A stretch of DNA of 30,800 nt from Anaerolineales bacterium UBA7227 (GCA_002473085.1 DKTP01000057.1:1-30800); one strand, 5' to 3'; numbered from the stretch's first letter, positions 15,568 through 23,639 are shown. The notes: generated from the letters alone by a model not told the origin. Numbers and translations are program-made.

Positions 15568-15630
15568 CCAGTGATCAGTTATCAGTCATCAGTGAGCAGT
15601 GTTCAGTGTTCAGTGAGCGGCGAGCAGTTG
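15568..15630 (+). repeat. Heptamer short tandem repeat (consensus TCAGTNN)
   Basis: Seven consecutive 7-bp units of the form TCAGTNN run from 15568 to 15616 with fixed TCAGT-like cores and variable last two bases. Two to three decayed units continue to about 15630. The array fills the gap between dgkA-like and nfo-like genes and encodes the last residues and stop of the kinase on the minus strand. Confidence 0.8.
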
Positions 15631-15999
15631 AGTGAGCCGCGACCATAATGGAGGGCCGAGGATCAGCAGTCCCACCAGCGCGGCGGCCAACGCGGCAATG
15701 AGGACGGCGGCCGCGCCCACGTCCTTGCCGATCTTCGCGAGCGGATGACGTTCCTTCGTCGCCAGGTCCACCACCGCTTCGATGGCCGTGTTGATGAATT
15801 CCGCCGTGAAGACCAGGGTGATGCTCAGGATGAGCGCCGCCCAATCGCGCGCGGAAAGTCTCAGCCAGAGACCAACAACGAAAACCGCCGTCGCTGCCGC
15901 CGCGTGGATCCACGCGTTGCGCTGGGTTTTCATCACATACCACCAGCCGCGAAACGCGTAACGGAAGGAGCGAAGGCGGGAGAGCAGAAATTGTTTCAT
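15610..15999 (-). CDS. dgkA: Diacylglycerol/undecaprenol kinase (DagK family)
   Basis: A 129-residue integral membrane kinase with three hydrophobic helices (about 30-48, 52-68, 95-117). The active-site region is intact: E67FINTAIE74 followed by HPLAKIGKDVGAAAVL, the DagK signature. In Gram-positive-type bacteria this family phosphorylates undecaprenol to feed the cell-wall lipid carrier pool, while proteobacterial members use diacylglycerol. Undecaprenol is the more likely substrate given the ybeY-pgpH neighbours, but sequence alone does not decide it. The last six residues and stop are encoded by a heptamer repeat array, suggesting the natural C-terminus was replaced. It is 32 bp downstream of ybeY on the same strand. 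Confidence 0.92.
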   Translation of the reverse strand: MKQFLLSRLRSFRYAFRGWWYVMKTQRNAWIHAAAATAVFVVGLWLRLSARDWAALILSITLVFTAEFINTAIEAVVDLATKERHPLAKIGKDVGAAAVLIAALAAALVGLLILGPPLWSRLTQLLAAH

Positions 16000-16031
16000 G
16001 GAAAGCGTTTGGCGTAAAGTCTCTTACGCAT

Positions 16032-16478
16032 CTATTCTTCGCGAATAGTCACATGCCCCAGCCCCAGTCCGTCCATGATCTCCGCCTGCGCCCGCCACAT
16101 CTTCGACTTCTCCTCCGCTTCGGCGTGGTCGTGACCGAGCAGGTGCAGGACGCCATGCACAACCAACAGCCGCGCCTCGTCCGCGAGGGAGTGACCGGCG
16201 GCGCGGGCCTGCGCGTCGGCGCGGGGGATGGAGAGGAGGACGTCGCCGAGGTAGGCCGCGCCCGTTTCGGGGTCGGTTTCGGAGGCGGGGAAGGAGAGCA
16301 CGTCGGTGGGCGCGTCCACGCCGAGGAAGTCGCGGTTGAGGCGGCGGAGCTGTTCGTCGTCGGCGAGGACGAGGGTCAGGTCGCCGTCCGCGCCTTGATG
16401 AGTTAACGCGGCGCGGGCGGCCTGTTCGAGCAGGTCGAGGTCGAAGGGAGGTTCGAGGGAGGCTTCGATGAAGATCAT
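16032..16478 (-). CDS. ybeY: Endoribonuclease YbeY (16S rRNA maturation)
   Basis: A 148-residue single-domain metalloprotein acting in 16S rRNA 3' processing and ribosome quality control. The zinc motif is H108GVLH112LLGHDH118. Upstream, the conserved LNRDFLGVDAPTDVLSFP and YLGDVLLS segments are present. The ATG at 16478 overlaps the TGA of the upstream HD phosphodiesterase by 4 nt, so it is translationally coupled; a much longer frame reading through from upstream is a shadow of that gene. The pgpH-ybeY-dgkA order matches Firmicutes operons. Confidence 0.96.
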   Translation of the reverse strand: MIFIEASLEPPFDLDLLEQAARAALTHQGADGDLTLVLADDEQLRRLNRDFLGVDAPTDVLSFPASETDPETGAAYLGDVLLSIPRADAQARAAGHSLADEARLLVVHGVLHLLGHDHAEAEEKSKMWRAQAEIMDGLGLGHVTIREE

Positions 16479-18583
16479 TTTCGCGGGGTCGTCGCGAGCG
16501 ATTCGCTGGCGGCGGGAGCGGGTTCGGCCGCGGGGTATTGGATGCGCGGGTGGTAGGCGCCGCGCAGGGTGGCGACGAAGGATTCGATGATGAGGTTGAT
16601 GTCGCGCAGGGTCAGCGTGGTGTTGTCCAACTGGCCTTCCTTTTGGACGTAATCTACCACGCCGCGGATGAGGGCGCGTATTTCCTCTTCCGTGCGGGGA
16701 CTCTGGGCGCGCGTGCGCGCTTCGGCGCCGTCGGCGAGCATGAGGATGGCGGTCTCGCGCGAGCGCGGGGACGGGCCCGGGTAGCGGAATTTTTCGACGT
16801 CCACCGCGGACGCGTCGCCGCCCGCCCGCTCGAGAGCCTGGTTGTATTGGTAGCGCGTCAACATGGAGCCGTGATGCTCCAGCACAAAGTCTTCGAGGCG
16901 GCGCGGCAGGCGGTATTTGCGCGCCAGCGCGACGCCGTCGGTGACGTGGCGGATGATGGTGGCCGCAGCCTCCGCGGGGTCCATGTCTTGATGCGTGTTC
17001 TCCTGTCCCGGCGCCTGGTTTTCGATGAAGAAAGCCGCGTTCTTCGCTTTGCCCATGTCGTGGAAGATCGCGCCGACGCGCGTCAGCAACGGGTCGGCGC
17101 CGATGGCTTCGGCGGCCTGTTCGGCCAGGTTGGCAACCTGCAGGCTGTGCTGGTAGGTGCCGGGCGCGTTGCGGAGCAGAAGCTGCAGGAGCGGGAAATC
17201 GGGACGCGAGATCTCGAGCAGGTGCAGGGGCGTGACGAGACCGAGCGTTTGGGCGAGGAAGTATTGTCCCAGCAGGGCAAAGGCCGCCGAGAGGAAGCCG
17301 CAACCGGCCGCGGCCAGCAGGAGTTGCGCGACGCCCAGCCAATCGAGACCGCCAGCATTAAAGCGGAACGCGACCAGCATGGCCGCGCCGGCCCCGGTCA
17401 CGGCGACCCCGGCCCAAAGGTAGTCCCAGAAGCGGCGCGCCGGCCCAAGGACGAGAACGCCGCACAACGAGGTGAACAGGTAATAAGGCAGAAGGTCGGA
17501 ATTGAATCCGTATGCAGCCAGAATCCCGGTGATGATGGAGATGACGATCCCGGCTTCGATGCCGAACAAGGTGGCGAGCAACATGCCCACCGCCGGCAGG
17601 GGATACAGATAGGGAAGCAGGACGTTGTTGGGAATGGCGAAGCGCGCGCCGATCAGGAACACAAGGTAGACCGCTGCCACCATCAACAGGCTGCGCGCGT
17701 TATAGAGCAGGCCAAGACGCTTGCGGCGGTAAAAGTACAGGCCGGTGAAGATCGCGGTCATTACGATTAGCGCGCCCTTGCCCAGTAATTGCAGCGGCTG
17801 GACGCCCATCCGCACCAGTCCGAGGGAGGCCAGGGCCTCGAGATGCGCGTCGGTGACCACCTCTCCCGCGCGCAGGATGACCTGGCCGGTCTTGAAGGCG
17901 CGCTGTACCGGCTGGACGGCGTCGCGCGCGGCCTGGCGCGCGGCCTCGGTCAGTTCGGGACTGTAATAACTGTTCGCGGCCGCGAACGGGCGGACGAGGT
18001 CGCTGATGAGGCCGACCTCCGACTCGCTGAATGAAAAGCTGACGAGGGACGGCACGGCGCGGCGCGCCGTATCAACGTCCGATTCGCGGATGACGCCGCG
18101 CATGGTCCGTTCCAAAACTGAAAGGGCTTCCGCGCGGAGGGTCTCCCAGCGGTCGCCACTGAGAGAGAGGATGGTTGGGATGTCTTCAGGGGAAAGTTGC
18201 AGTTCGGAGATGGAGGCAAGTTTGGCGCGCTTCTGCTCGGCGGTGAGAGCCGCGTCGACGCGGATAATTAAGATGGAATCCAGCGTGGCGCGCAGGCGCG
18301 TGATCTGCTGGCGCGAGATGGCCGGGTCGGGCGGGGTGTAGACCGGCAGGACGGCGTCGGCGGCGGCCTGTTTACGCTGGGCGGTGAAGACCGCGCTCTC
18401 GAAGGTGATGTCGCGCGGCGCGGTGAAGTCCCGCGGCGCGACGTCGCCCGCCTGCAACGCGAGCGCGGACGGGCGCAGGGCTTCGGGCAGGGTGAGCGCG
18501 CCAAAGGTGGCGATGCCGACCGCGATCAGGAGAACGATGCGAAAGGCGGAAAGACGCTTGCTGGAACTCGGTTCGCCAGTCAT
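16475..18583 (-). CDS. PgpH-type 7TM-HD phosphodiesterase (predicted cyclic di-AMP hydrolase)
   Basis: A 702-residue membrane protein of the PgpH/YqfF family, which hydrolyses cyclic di-AMP to pApA. Residues about 10-35 form a first helix, then a long extracytoplasmic 7TMR-HDED domain (about 45-255), a membrane bundle (about 265-450), and a cytosolic HD domain. HD ligands are visible: H479 in YQHS, H508-D509 in FHDMGKAKN, the DPAEAAATIIRHV segment, and H570-H571 in EHHGSM. I start at ATG 18583 (MTGEPSSSKR) because the upstream 26 codons lie within an octamer repeat array and look unlike protein. It overlaps ybeY by 4 nt. No diadenylate cyclase gene is present in the window. Confidence 0.92.
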   Translation of the reverse strand: MTGEPSSSKRLSAFRIVLLIAVGIATFGALTLPEALRPSALALQAGDVAPRDFTAPRDITFESAVFTAQRKQAAADAVLPVYTPPDPAISRQQITRLRATLDSILIIRVDAALTAEQKRAKLASISELQLSPEDIPTILSLSGDRWETLRAEALSVLERTMRGVIRESDVDTARRAVPSLVSFSFSESEVGLISDLVRPFAAANSYYSPELTEAARQAARDAVQPVQRAFKTGQVILRAGEVVTDAHLEALASLGLVRMGVQPLQLLGKGALIVMTAIFTGLYFYRRKRLGLLYNARSLLMVAAVYLVFLIGARFAIPNNVLLPYLYPLPAVGMLLATLFGIEAGIVISIITGILAAYGFNSDLLPYYLFTSLCGVLVLGPARRFWDYLWAGVAVTGAGAAMLVAFRFNAGGLDWLGVAQLLLAAAGCGFLSAAFALLGQYFLAQTLGLVTPLHLLEISRPDFPLLQLLLRNAPGTYQHSLQVANLAEQAAEAIGADPLLTRVGAIFHDMGKAKNAAFFIENQAPGQENTHQDMDPAEAAATIIRHVTDGVALARKYRLPRRLEDFVLEHHGSMLTRYQYNQALERAGGDASAVDVEKFRYPGPSPRSRETAILMLADGAEARTRAQSPRTEEEIRALIRGVVDYVQKEGQLDNTTLTLRDINLIIESFVATLRGAYHPRIQYPAAEPAPAASESLATTPRK

Positions 18584-18585
18584 TT

Positions 18586-18675
18586 GTCTGATAGTCCGAT
18601 CGTCGCGCAGTCGGATAGCCTGGCAGTCATGCGGATCATTTGGCCCAGACCGTCCAGCCATTTGACCATTCGACT
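18586..18675 (+). repeat. Octamer short tandem repeat between yqeY and the HD phosphodiesterase
   Basis: About eleven 8-bp units, several of the form GTCNGATA or GTCNNNNN (18586, 18594, 18602, 18610, 18626), continue with decay and one 2-nt slip at 18650 to 18675. It fills the gap between the two genes and overlaps an alternative upstream start of the phosphodiesterase frame. Confidence 0.65.
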
Positions 18676-19117
18676 ATTGGAGCAGTTCCTTCACCATCGC
18701 GGAGACGGCGTCGCCGGGGGCGCGTCCGGCGATCTTCGGCATGACGAGTTTCATCACCTTGCCCATGTCGCTGACGGAGGCCGCTCCCGCCTCGGCGATC
18801 GCGGCCTGGACGAGGGCGCGCAGTTCGTCGGCGCTCATGGCTTTGGGGAGGAAGGCTTCGAGGATGGCGATCTCGGCTTCGTTGGCGGAGACGAGGTCGG
18901 CGCGTCCGGCTTTTTTCGCCTCTTCAATCGCCTCGCGGCGGTTTTTGATCTCCTTTTGTAGAAGCGCCAGGATGGCCGGGTTGTCGAGCGCGACGCGTTT
19001 GTCCACTTCCGCCTGTTTGACGGCGGCCAGCGCCATGCGGAGGGTGTCTTTGCGCGTCGCGTCGCCCGCCTTCATAGCGTCTTTGAGCGAGTCGTTAAGT
19101 TGGGTTTTTAGATCCAT
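18674..19117 (-). CDS. yqeY: GatB/YqeY domain protein
   Basis: A 147-residue all-helical protein of the YqeY family, the free-standing relative of the tail domain of the tRNA-dependent amidotransferase GatB. It contains the family segments MKAGDATRKDTLRMALAAVKQAE, then EIKNRREAIEEAKKAGR, LEAFLPK and SDMGKVMKLVMPKIAGRAPG. Its role is thought to involve tRNA but is not settled. ATG at 19117 is chosen over two in-frame upstream ATGs because a TATAAT box ends 7 nt before it, and the resulting length equals the family norm. It is divergent from tmRNA and upstream of pgpH-ybeY-dgkA on the same strand, an order also found in Firmicutes. Confidence 0.95.
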   Translation of the reverse strand: MDLKTQLNDSLKDAMKAGDATRKDTLRMALAAVKQAEVDKRVALDNPAILALLQKEIKNRREAIEEAKKAGRADLVSANEAEIAILEAFLPKAMSADELRALVQAAIAEAGAASVSDMGKVMKLVMPKIAGRAPGDAVSAMVKELLQ

Positions 19118-19124
19118 ACCGTTC

Positions 19125-19133
19125 ATTATAGCA
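19125..19133 (-). promoter_or_regulatory. Extended -10 of yqeY, leaderless geometry
   Basis: TGC + TATAAT (19133-19125) ends 7 nt before the ATG at 19117. Transcription should start at or beside the start codon. It is divergent from the tmRNA promoter. Confidence 0.6.
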
Positions 19134-19163
19134 GAGGCGCGGACGCGGAATGCCACCCGGTTA

Positions 19164-19172
19164 TGTTATACT
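19164..19172 (+). promoter_or_regulatory. Extended -10 of tmRNA
   Basis: TGTTATACT has the TGn extension and lies about 25 nt upstream of the mature tmRNA 5' end, leaving a short 5' extension for RNase P to remove. No clear -35 is seen. Confidence 0.6.
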
Positions 19173-19196
19173 ACAAGCGATGGGCGATGCCCTCCC

Positions 19197-19579
19197 GGGG
19201 ATGACAGGCTTCGACGGAGGAGGCTGGTCCCGGAATGCGAGCCGAGAGGCGCCGATCTCGTTAACTCAGCGCAACCCCTCAAGTGCCAACCGCACTTCCT
19301 ATGCTGCCATGCCCCTCGCTGCATAAGCGATCGGTCTGACAGTACGGTCTTCAACGTAAGACCGCGTCCACCGGCCCCGAACTCCGCCAGGGACCGGCCC
19401 GGGCGAGACAAACGCGGAGCGCCGCACGCGACGCCGTTAACCGTGCGAAAGACTTAACGGCTGGCGGCAGGCGGTTCCCGCCGGACGAGATGCCTGCCGC
19501 GACCGCCTTCGACCGGCTACGCTCGTAGATTTCCGAGGGTCGAATCTTTCGGACGCGGGTTCGATTCCCGCCATCTCCA
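19197..19579 (+). ncRNA. ssrA: Transfer-messenger RNA (tmRNA)
   Basis: One-piece tmRNA that rescues stalled ribosomes. GGGGATG at the 5' end pairs with CATCTCC at 19572-19578 to close the tRNA-like acceptor stem (one G-U). The D-arm region GACAGGCTTCGACG and a T arm with loop GTTCGATTC are both canonical. The tag reading frame begins with GCC at 19285 and ends at TAA 19324-19326. It encodes ANRTSYAAMPLAA, ending in the small hydrophobic residues recognised by ClpXP-type proteases. The discriminator A is at 19579 and CCA is not encoded. A promoter lies just upstream and a strong terminator just downstream. Confidence 0.96.
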
Positions 19580-19583
19580 CTAT

Positions 19584-19610
19584 CGCCTCCCTTGCGGGAG
19601 GCGGTTTTTT
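19584..19610 (+). terminator. Terminator of tmRNA
   Basis: An 8-bp GC-rich stem (CGCCTCCC / GGGAGGCG) with loop TTGC is followed by GTTTTTT, five bases after the tmRNA 3' end. Confidence 0.92.
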
Positions 19611-19855
19611 ATTTCTTGGACTCTTTCGGAAATTTCTCCACCATACAAACTCTATCACGAATGCCGCAAATGGGCGATTGATGTTAGATTTTGTTCTTGC
19701 GGCCGCGAAGCTCGCGTTATTCGCGCCATTCGCAATAAAAGAGCCTGACGATTCCTGCCATGTACGGTAGCGAGTCGGAAATAAGATTCTCGGCCGCGAA
19801 TTTCGCAAATTCGCAGCCTTCACGTTGAGAATTCCCTGACTTTGCTGCATCCCTG
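19611..19855. other. Intergenic region with two diverged CGGCCGCGAA repeats
   Basis: No supported gene. Two related segments, CGGCCGCGAAGCTCGCG (from 19700) and CGGCCGCGAATTTCGCAA (from 19791), are about 91 bp apart and are rich in CGCGAA/TTCGC motifs. Minus-strand open frames crossing here run into the complement of tmRNA or of the lipoprotein promoter and are not credible. A decayed dispersed repeat is the best guess. Confidence 0.4.
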
Positions 19856-19881
19856 GAACATCCCCATTTTAGGGGATGTTC
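19856..19881. terminator. Hairpin upstream of lipoprotein 1
   Basis: A perfect 10-bp inverted repeat, GAACATCCCC and GGGGATGTTC, has a 6-nt AT loop. It lies 14 bp before the extended -10 of the downstream gene, so it may insulate that promoter or act as a regulator site. No T-run follows on either strand. Confidence 0.5.
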
Positions 19882-19895
19882 TATCTCATTGGATG

Positions 19896-19904
19896 TGCTA
19901 TACT
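19896..19904 (+). promoter_or_regulatory. Extended -10 of lipoprotein 1
   Basis: TGC + TATACT leaves a leader of about 58 nt that carries AGAAGGAG 6 nt before the ATG. This promoter makes a normal leadered mRNA, unlike several neighbours. Confidence 0.6.
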
Positions 19905-19969
19905 TTTTGAAATCCGCAGGGAAGGGTTTGCGGAAAATTGTTTCCACATTTGTTCAGAAGGAGAATGAG

Positions 19970-20779
19970 ATGAAACGGAATGTCCTTAAGCCTTTTCTGT
20001 TCCTGGCCGCGCTGATATTGATCGTGGGATTGGCCTGCAGCGTGGACCTCGGCGGCAAGACCCCGGAAGCGCCCGCTCCCCAGCCGATCGTCCCCGCGAC
20101 CGAAGCGCCCACCCAGCAGCAATCCGCGCCGGAGCCGGTTGCGCCCGAGCCTCCCACGGCCGAGCCGCCAACAGCAACGCCGCTCCCGTCCACCGGCTCC
20201 TACTTCAAAGAAGATTTCAATTCGGACGTCCTGGGCAGTTGGACCAACTTCATTACGACAGGCACCACCAAGTCGGATAAATCCAAAGCCAAGCACTCCA
20301 TCGAAAACGGCAAGTTGACCTTCAACATGACGGACAACTACCTGTATTCCTACCTCATCTATGATGGGCAGACCTACGATGACGTGCGCGTCGAGGTCTC
20401 TTTCGATAACCGCGGCAAGAACAACAACAACGTCAGCCTGATCTGCCGCTACTCTGAAGACGGCTGGTACGAGTTCAACATCGCCAGCAACGGCTTGTTC
20501 AATATTTTGGCCTACGACGCCACCGGCGCGGTCCACAAGGGATACAACACCGTCTATTCGAGCGGCTCGACCGCCATCAAAGCCGGCAAAGAGACGAATG
20601 TCTACAGGGCGATCTGCTCAGGCAGGAACCTGTCCCTGTACATCAACGGCACAGAAGCCGCCAACTTCGTCGAGAAGAAGTTCGGATACACCAACGGCAA
20701 GGTCGGGCTCAGCGTCTCGTCCTTCAACGTCTATCCCATCATCGTGGATATTGACTACTTCGACATTGCGAAACCGTAA
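19970..20779 (+). CDS. Lipoprotein with lectin-like beta-sandwich domain (paralog 1)
   Basis: A 269-residue predicted surface lipoprotein. The signal peptide ends in VGLAC, putting the lipidated Cys at residue 23. A Pro/Glu/Ala/Thr-rich linker (about 30-83) leads to a C-terminal beta-rich domain (about 85-269) that resembles concanavalin A-like/LamG or DUF1080-type folds. Its hallmarks are YFKEDFNSD at the domain start, FDNRGKNNNNVSLICRY, GWYEF...NGLF, and the late LSLYINGTEAA strand. The fold suggests glycan or polymer binding; no catalytic residues are recognised. ATG at 19970 has AGAAGGAG at ideal spacing. The next gene encodes a clear paralog, separated by a terminator and with its own promoter, so the two can be expressed independently. 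Confidence 0.85.
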   Translation: MKRNVLKPFLFLAALILIVGLACSVDLGGKTPEAPAPQPIVPATEAPTQQQSAPEPVAPEPPTAEPPTATPLPSTGSYFKEDFNSDVLGSWTNFITTGTTKSDKSKAKHSIENGKLTFNMTDNYLYSYLIYDGQTYDDVRVEVSFDNRGKNNNNVSLICRYSEDGWYEFNIASNGLFNILAYDATGAVHKGYNTVYSSGSTAIKAGKETNVYRAICSGRNLSLYINGTEAANFVEKKFGYTNGKVGLSVSSFNVYPIIVDIDYFDIAKP

Positions 20780-20800
20780 GCAAGACTGCGTCGTTCGTTG

Positions 20801-20829
20801 ACCGGCAGGCGATCCCTGCCGGTTTTTTT
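20801..20829 (+). terminator. Terminator of lipoprotein 1
   Basis: A 9-bp stem ACCGGCAGG / CCTGCCGGT with a 5-nt loop runs straight into a run of seven T, 21 bp after the stop codon. Confidence 0.93.
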
Positions 20830-20837
20830 ATTCCGCG

Positions 20838-20846
20838 TGCTATACT
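20838..20846 (+). promoter_or_regulatory. Extended -10 of lipoprotein 2
   Basis: TGC + TATACT lies directly after the terminator of the previous gene and 25 nt before the ATG at 20872. The short leader contains AGGAACG. Confidence 0.6.
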
Positions 20847-20871
20847 CTTCATCGAAAAACAGGAACGGACC

Positions 20872-21609
20872 ATGACCCGATCCCCTCTCGCGGTGTTTCT
20901 CCTGACAGGCTTGCTGATTTTAACGGTGAGTCTCGCCTGCGCTTCCAGCGGGACGCCTACCGCGCAGCCGACGGTTGCCGTCCCGACCGCCACCCAGCCC
21001 GAGCCGACCGTCGCTGTCACGCCCACCCCGCCGACGGGGTACTTCACGGAAACCTTCGATGGGACTCTGGACAACTGGCTGTCCTTCGCCGCCAAAGGGA
21101 GGCTGAACCAGGCCAGCCTAAACGTTCATGACGGGTTTTACGTCTTCGACCTGCCTCAGCAGAACGTGTCGATCTACTCCATTTACGCGCCCGCGTCATA
21201 TACAGATGTCCGCATTGACGTGGAAGTCGAGAATCGCGGCAACAACAAGAACGGCGTCTCCATCGTTTGCCGTTACAGCGACACGGAAGGCTGGTATGAA
21301 GCCAGCGTCGGCAACAACGGCCTGTTCAAGATCCAGTCCGCCAAATGGGATAAGCGCCACGCCTCCGCAAGTTACGACCTGATTTACAGCGGCGGCTCGA
21401 ACGAGATTCGACAGGGCCGGCAGACCAACACCTATACGTTCATCTGCCAGGGACATACGCTGATCCTGGGGATCAACGGCGCGCTGGCGCAGCAACTGAC
21501 CGACAACTCGCTCTCTGTGAGGGAGGGCAACATCGGCGTCGGCGTTTCCTCCTATAACGTCATCCCGGTCAACGTGGGGGTCAATTCGGTCGAGACCCGC
21601 GAGCCGTGA
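20872..21609 (+). CDS. Lipoprotein with lectin-like beta-sandwich domain (paralog 2)
   Basis: A 245-residue paralog of the preceding lipoprotein. The lipidated Cys is again residue 23 (VSLAC), followed by a shorter Thr/Pro linker (about 26-57). The C-terminal domain shares blocks with paralog 1: YFTETFDG, the YTDVRIDVEVENRGNNKNGVS region, CRYS...GWYEASVGNNGLFKI, YSGGSNEIRQGRQTN, and LGINGALA. Similarity continues to the end, with VGVSSYNVIPV matching VSVSSFNVYPI. The pair most likely arose by tandem duplication and then diverged. Ligand binding at the cell surface is the reasonable inference; no function can be named. RBS AGGAACG is 5 nt before the ATG. Confidence 0.85.
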   Translation: MTRSPLAVFLLTGLLILTVSLACASSGTPTAQPTVAVPTATQPEPTVAVTPTPPTGYFTETFDGTLDNWLSFAAKGRLNQASLNVHDGFYVFDLPQQNVSIYSIYAPASYTDVRIDVEVENRGNNKNGVSIVCRYSDTEGWYEASVGNNGLFKIQSAKWDKRHASASYDLIYSGGSNEIRQGRQTNTYTFICQGHTLILGINGALAQQLTDNSLSVREGNIGVGVSSYNVIPVNVGVNSVETREP

Positions 21610-21736
21610 CCGCAGTTGGCGGGAACGCTTTGACAAATCCAATATTTCGTTAACAGGATTCTTTTACGCGCGGGGTACAGTATGGAAAATCATCAATCGC
21701 AGGAACATATCCTGAAAGAATCGAGAGGAGCGACTT

Positions 21737-23626
21737 ATGGGCAAGATCATTGGCATTGACCTCGGCACGACCAACAGCGTCGTGTCTGTGATGGAAGGCG
21801 GGCAGCCGACCGTCATCTCCACCGCGGAAGGCGGGCGGCTGTGCCCGTCGGTGGTGGCATTCAACAAGAACGGGGAACGGCTCGTCGGTCAGACCGCGAA
21901 GCGGCAGGCCGTCGTCAACCCGGAGAATACCGTTTATTCCATTAAACGTTTCATGGGACGTCACTATGACGAGATCGAATCCGAGCGCGCCATGGTCCCG
22001 TTCCAGGTCGTGCGCGGACCGTCGGACGATGTGCGCGTGAAGATCCCCATCACGAACCGCGAATACAGCCCGCAGGAGATCAGCGCGATGGTGCTGGGCA
22101 AGTTGAAGTCCGACGCGGAAGCGTACTTGGGACAGCCCGTCACGCAGGCGGTCATCACCGTCCCCGCGTATTTTAACGACAGTCAGCGACAGGCCACCAA
22201 AGACGCGGGCCGTATCGCGGGGCTGGAAGTGATGCGCATCATCAACGAGCCGACGGCCTCCGCGCTGGCCTACGGTTTGGACAAGAAAAAGAACGAGACG
22301 ATCCTCGTCTTCGACCTCGGCGGCGGCACCTTCGACGTGTCGGCGCTGGAGGTGGGCGAGGGCGTGATCGAAGTGAAGGCCACCAACGGCGATACGCACC
22401 TCGGCGGCGACGATTGGGACCAGCGCATCGTCAACTGGGCCGCGGACGAGTTCAAGAAGGAGCAGGGCATTGACCTGCGGAACGACCGTCCCGCGTTGCA
22501 GCGTCTGCGCGAGGCCGCGGAGAAGGCCAAGATCGAATTGTCGTCCGTGTTGGAGACGGAGATCAACCTGCCGTACATCACTGCCGACGCCAGCGGTCCG
22601 AAACACATGCAGTTGAAGTTGACGCGCGCCAAATTCGAGCAGATGACCGAAGACCTGCTCCAGCGCTGCCGCCATCCGTTCGAGGCCGCGTTGAAGGACG
22701 CCGGCATCACCGCCGACAAACTGAACGAGGTCGTCCTCGTGGGCGGCTCGACGCGCATGCCGATGGTTCAGGAACTCGTCCGCAAGTTGACGGGCAAAGA
22801 GCCGAACAAGGGCGTGAACCCCGACGAGGTCGTGTCGGTCGGCGCGGCCATCCAGGGCGGCGTGCTGGGCGGCGAAGTCAAAGACATCCTGCTGCTCGAC
22901 GTGACCCCGCTCTCGCTGGGCGTGGAAACCCTCGGCAGCGTGATGACGGTGATGATCGAACGCAACACCACCATCCCCGTCAAGAAGACCGAGACGTACT
23001 CCACCGCCGCGGACAGCCAAACCGCGGTGGACATCCACATCCTGCAAGGCGAACGCCCGATGGCCGCGGACAACATGTCGCTCGGACGCTTCCGCCTCGA
23101 CGGCATCCCGCCCGCGCCGCGCGGCATCCCGCAGATCGAAGTGACCTTCGACATTGACGCCAACGGTATCCTGAACGTCACCGCCAAGGACAAGGCCAGC
23201 GGCAAGGAGCAGAAGGTGACCGTGACCGCCTCGACCAACCTGAACAAGGCCGATATTGACCGCATGGTCAACGAGGCCCGCCAGAACGAGTCGGCGGACA
23301 AGAAACGCCGCGAGACCATCGACGCGAAGAACACCGCCGACAGCCTGGTCTATCAGACCGAGAAAGCCCTGCGCGACCTGGGCGACAAAGTTCCCTCGGC
23401 CGAACGCGGCGAGATCGAATCGAAGATCAACGAGCTCAAATCCGCCGCGCAGACCGAGGACGTGGACCGCATCCGCAAGGCGAGCGAGTCCGTCCAGCAG
23501 GCCTTCCACGCCCTGAGCCAGCAACTCTACGCCCAGGGACAGCCCCAGCCGGAAGGCGCGGGCGGGCCGTCCACGCCGCCTCCCGGTCCCGGCGACGTGA
23601 TTGACGGCGAAGTGAAGGATGCTTAA
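21737..23626 (+). CDS. dnaK: Chaperone protein DnaK (Hsp70)
   Basis: A 629-residue Hsp70 chaperone that binds exposed hydrophobic segments under ATP control. The nucleotide-binding domain (1-370) has [11 protein letters not shown], the [20 protein letters not shown] block, [22 protein letters not shown] and [10 protein letters not shown]. The interdomain linker is [11 protein letters not shown], followed by the substrate-binding domain with [14 protein letters not shown] and a helical lid. The tail is Pro/Gly-rich and ends EVKDA rather than the usual EEVxx form. ATG at 21737 has GAGAGGAG upstream. No grpE or dnaJ is adjacent, so co-chaperones must be encoded elsewhere. No HrcA/CIRCE element was recognised. 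The gene ends in a strong terminator. Confidence 0.98.
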   Translation: MGKIIGIDLGTTNSVVSVMEGGQPTVISTAEGGRLCPSVVAFNKNGERLVGQTAKRQAVVNPENTVYSIKRFMGRHYDEIESERAMVPFQVVRGPSDDVRVKIPITNREYSPQEISAMVLGKLKSDAEAYLGQPVTQAVITVPAYFNDSQRQATKDAGRIAGLEVMRIINEPTASALAYGLDKKKNETILVFDLGGGTFDVSALEVGEGVIEVKATNGDTHLGGDDWDQRIVNWAADEFKKEQGIDLRNDRPALQRLREAAEKAKIELSSVLETEINLPYITADASGPKHMQLKLTRAKFEQMTEDLLQRCRHPFEAALKDAGITADKLNEVVLVGGSTRMPMVQELVRKLTGKEPNKGVNPDEVVSVGAAIQGGVLGGEVKDILLLDVTPLSLGVETLGSVMTVMIERNTTIPVKKTETYSTAADSQTAVDIHILQGERPMAADNMSLGRFRLDGIPPAPRGIPQIEVTFDIDANGILNVTAKDKASGKEQKVTVTASTNLNKADIDRMVNEARQNESADKKRRETIDAKNTADSLVYQTEKALRDLGDKVPSAERGEIESKINELKSAAQTEDVDRIRKASESVQQAFHALSQQLYAQGQPQPEGAGGPSTPPPGPGDVIDGEVKDA

Positions 23627-23639
23627 GCCGTAATGAGAG

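Noticed and set aside
16032..17342. Long minus-strand frame (436 codons) continuous with YbeY
   Set aside because: Its first two thirds are an Arg/Pro-rich shadow of the PgpH-like gene; the true YbeY start is the ATG at 16478 that overlaps the upstream stop.
19437..19850. Minus-strand ORF of 137 codons across the tmRNA 3' end
   Set aside because: It is the complement of tmRNA and its terminator, with no ribosome site; such frames are a frequent misannotation at this kind of locus.
21630..21681. TTGACA upstream of dnaK as part of a promoter or CIRCE element
   Set aside because: No -10 box at the right spacing and no CIRCE-type inverted repeat were found, so no promoter was assigned.
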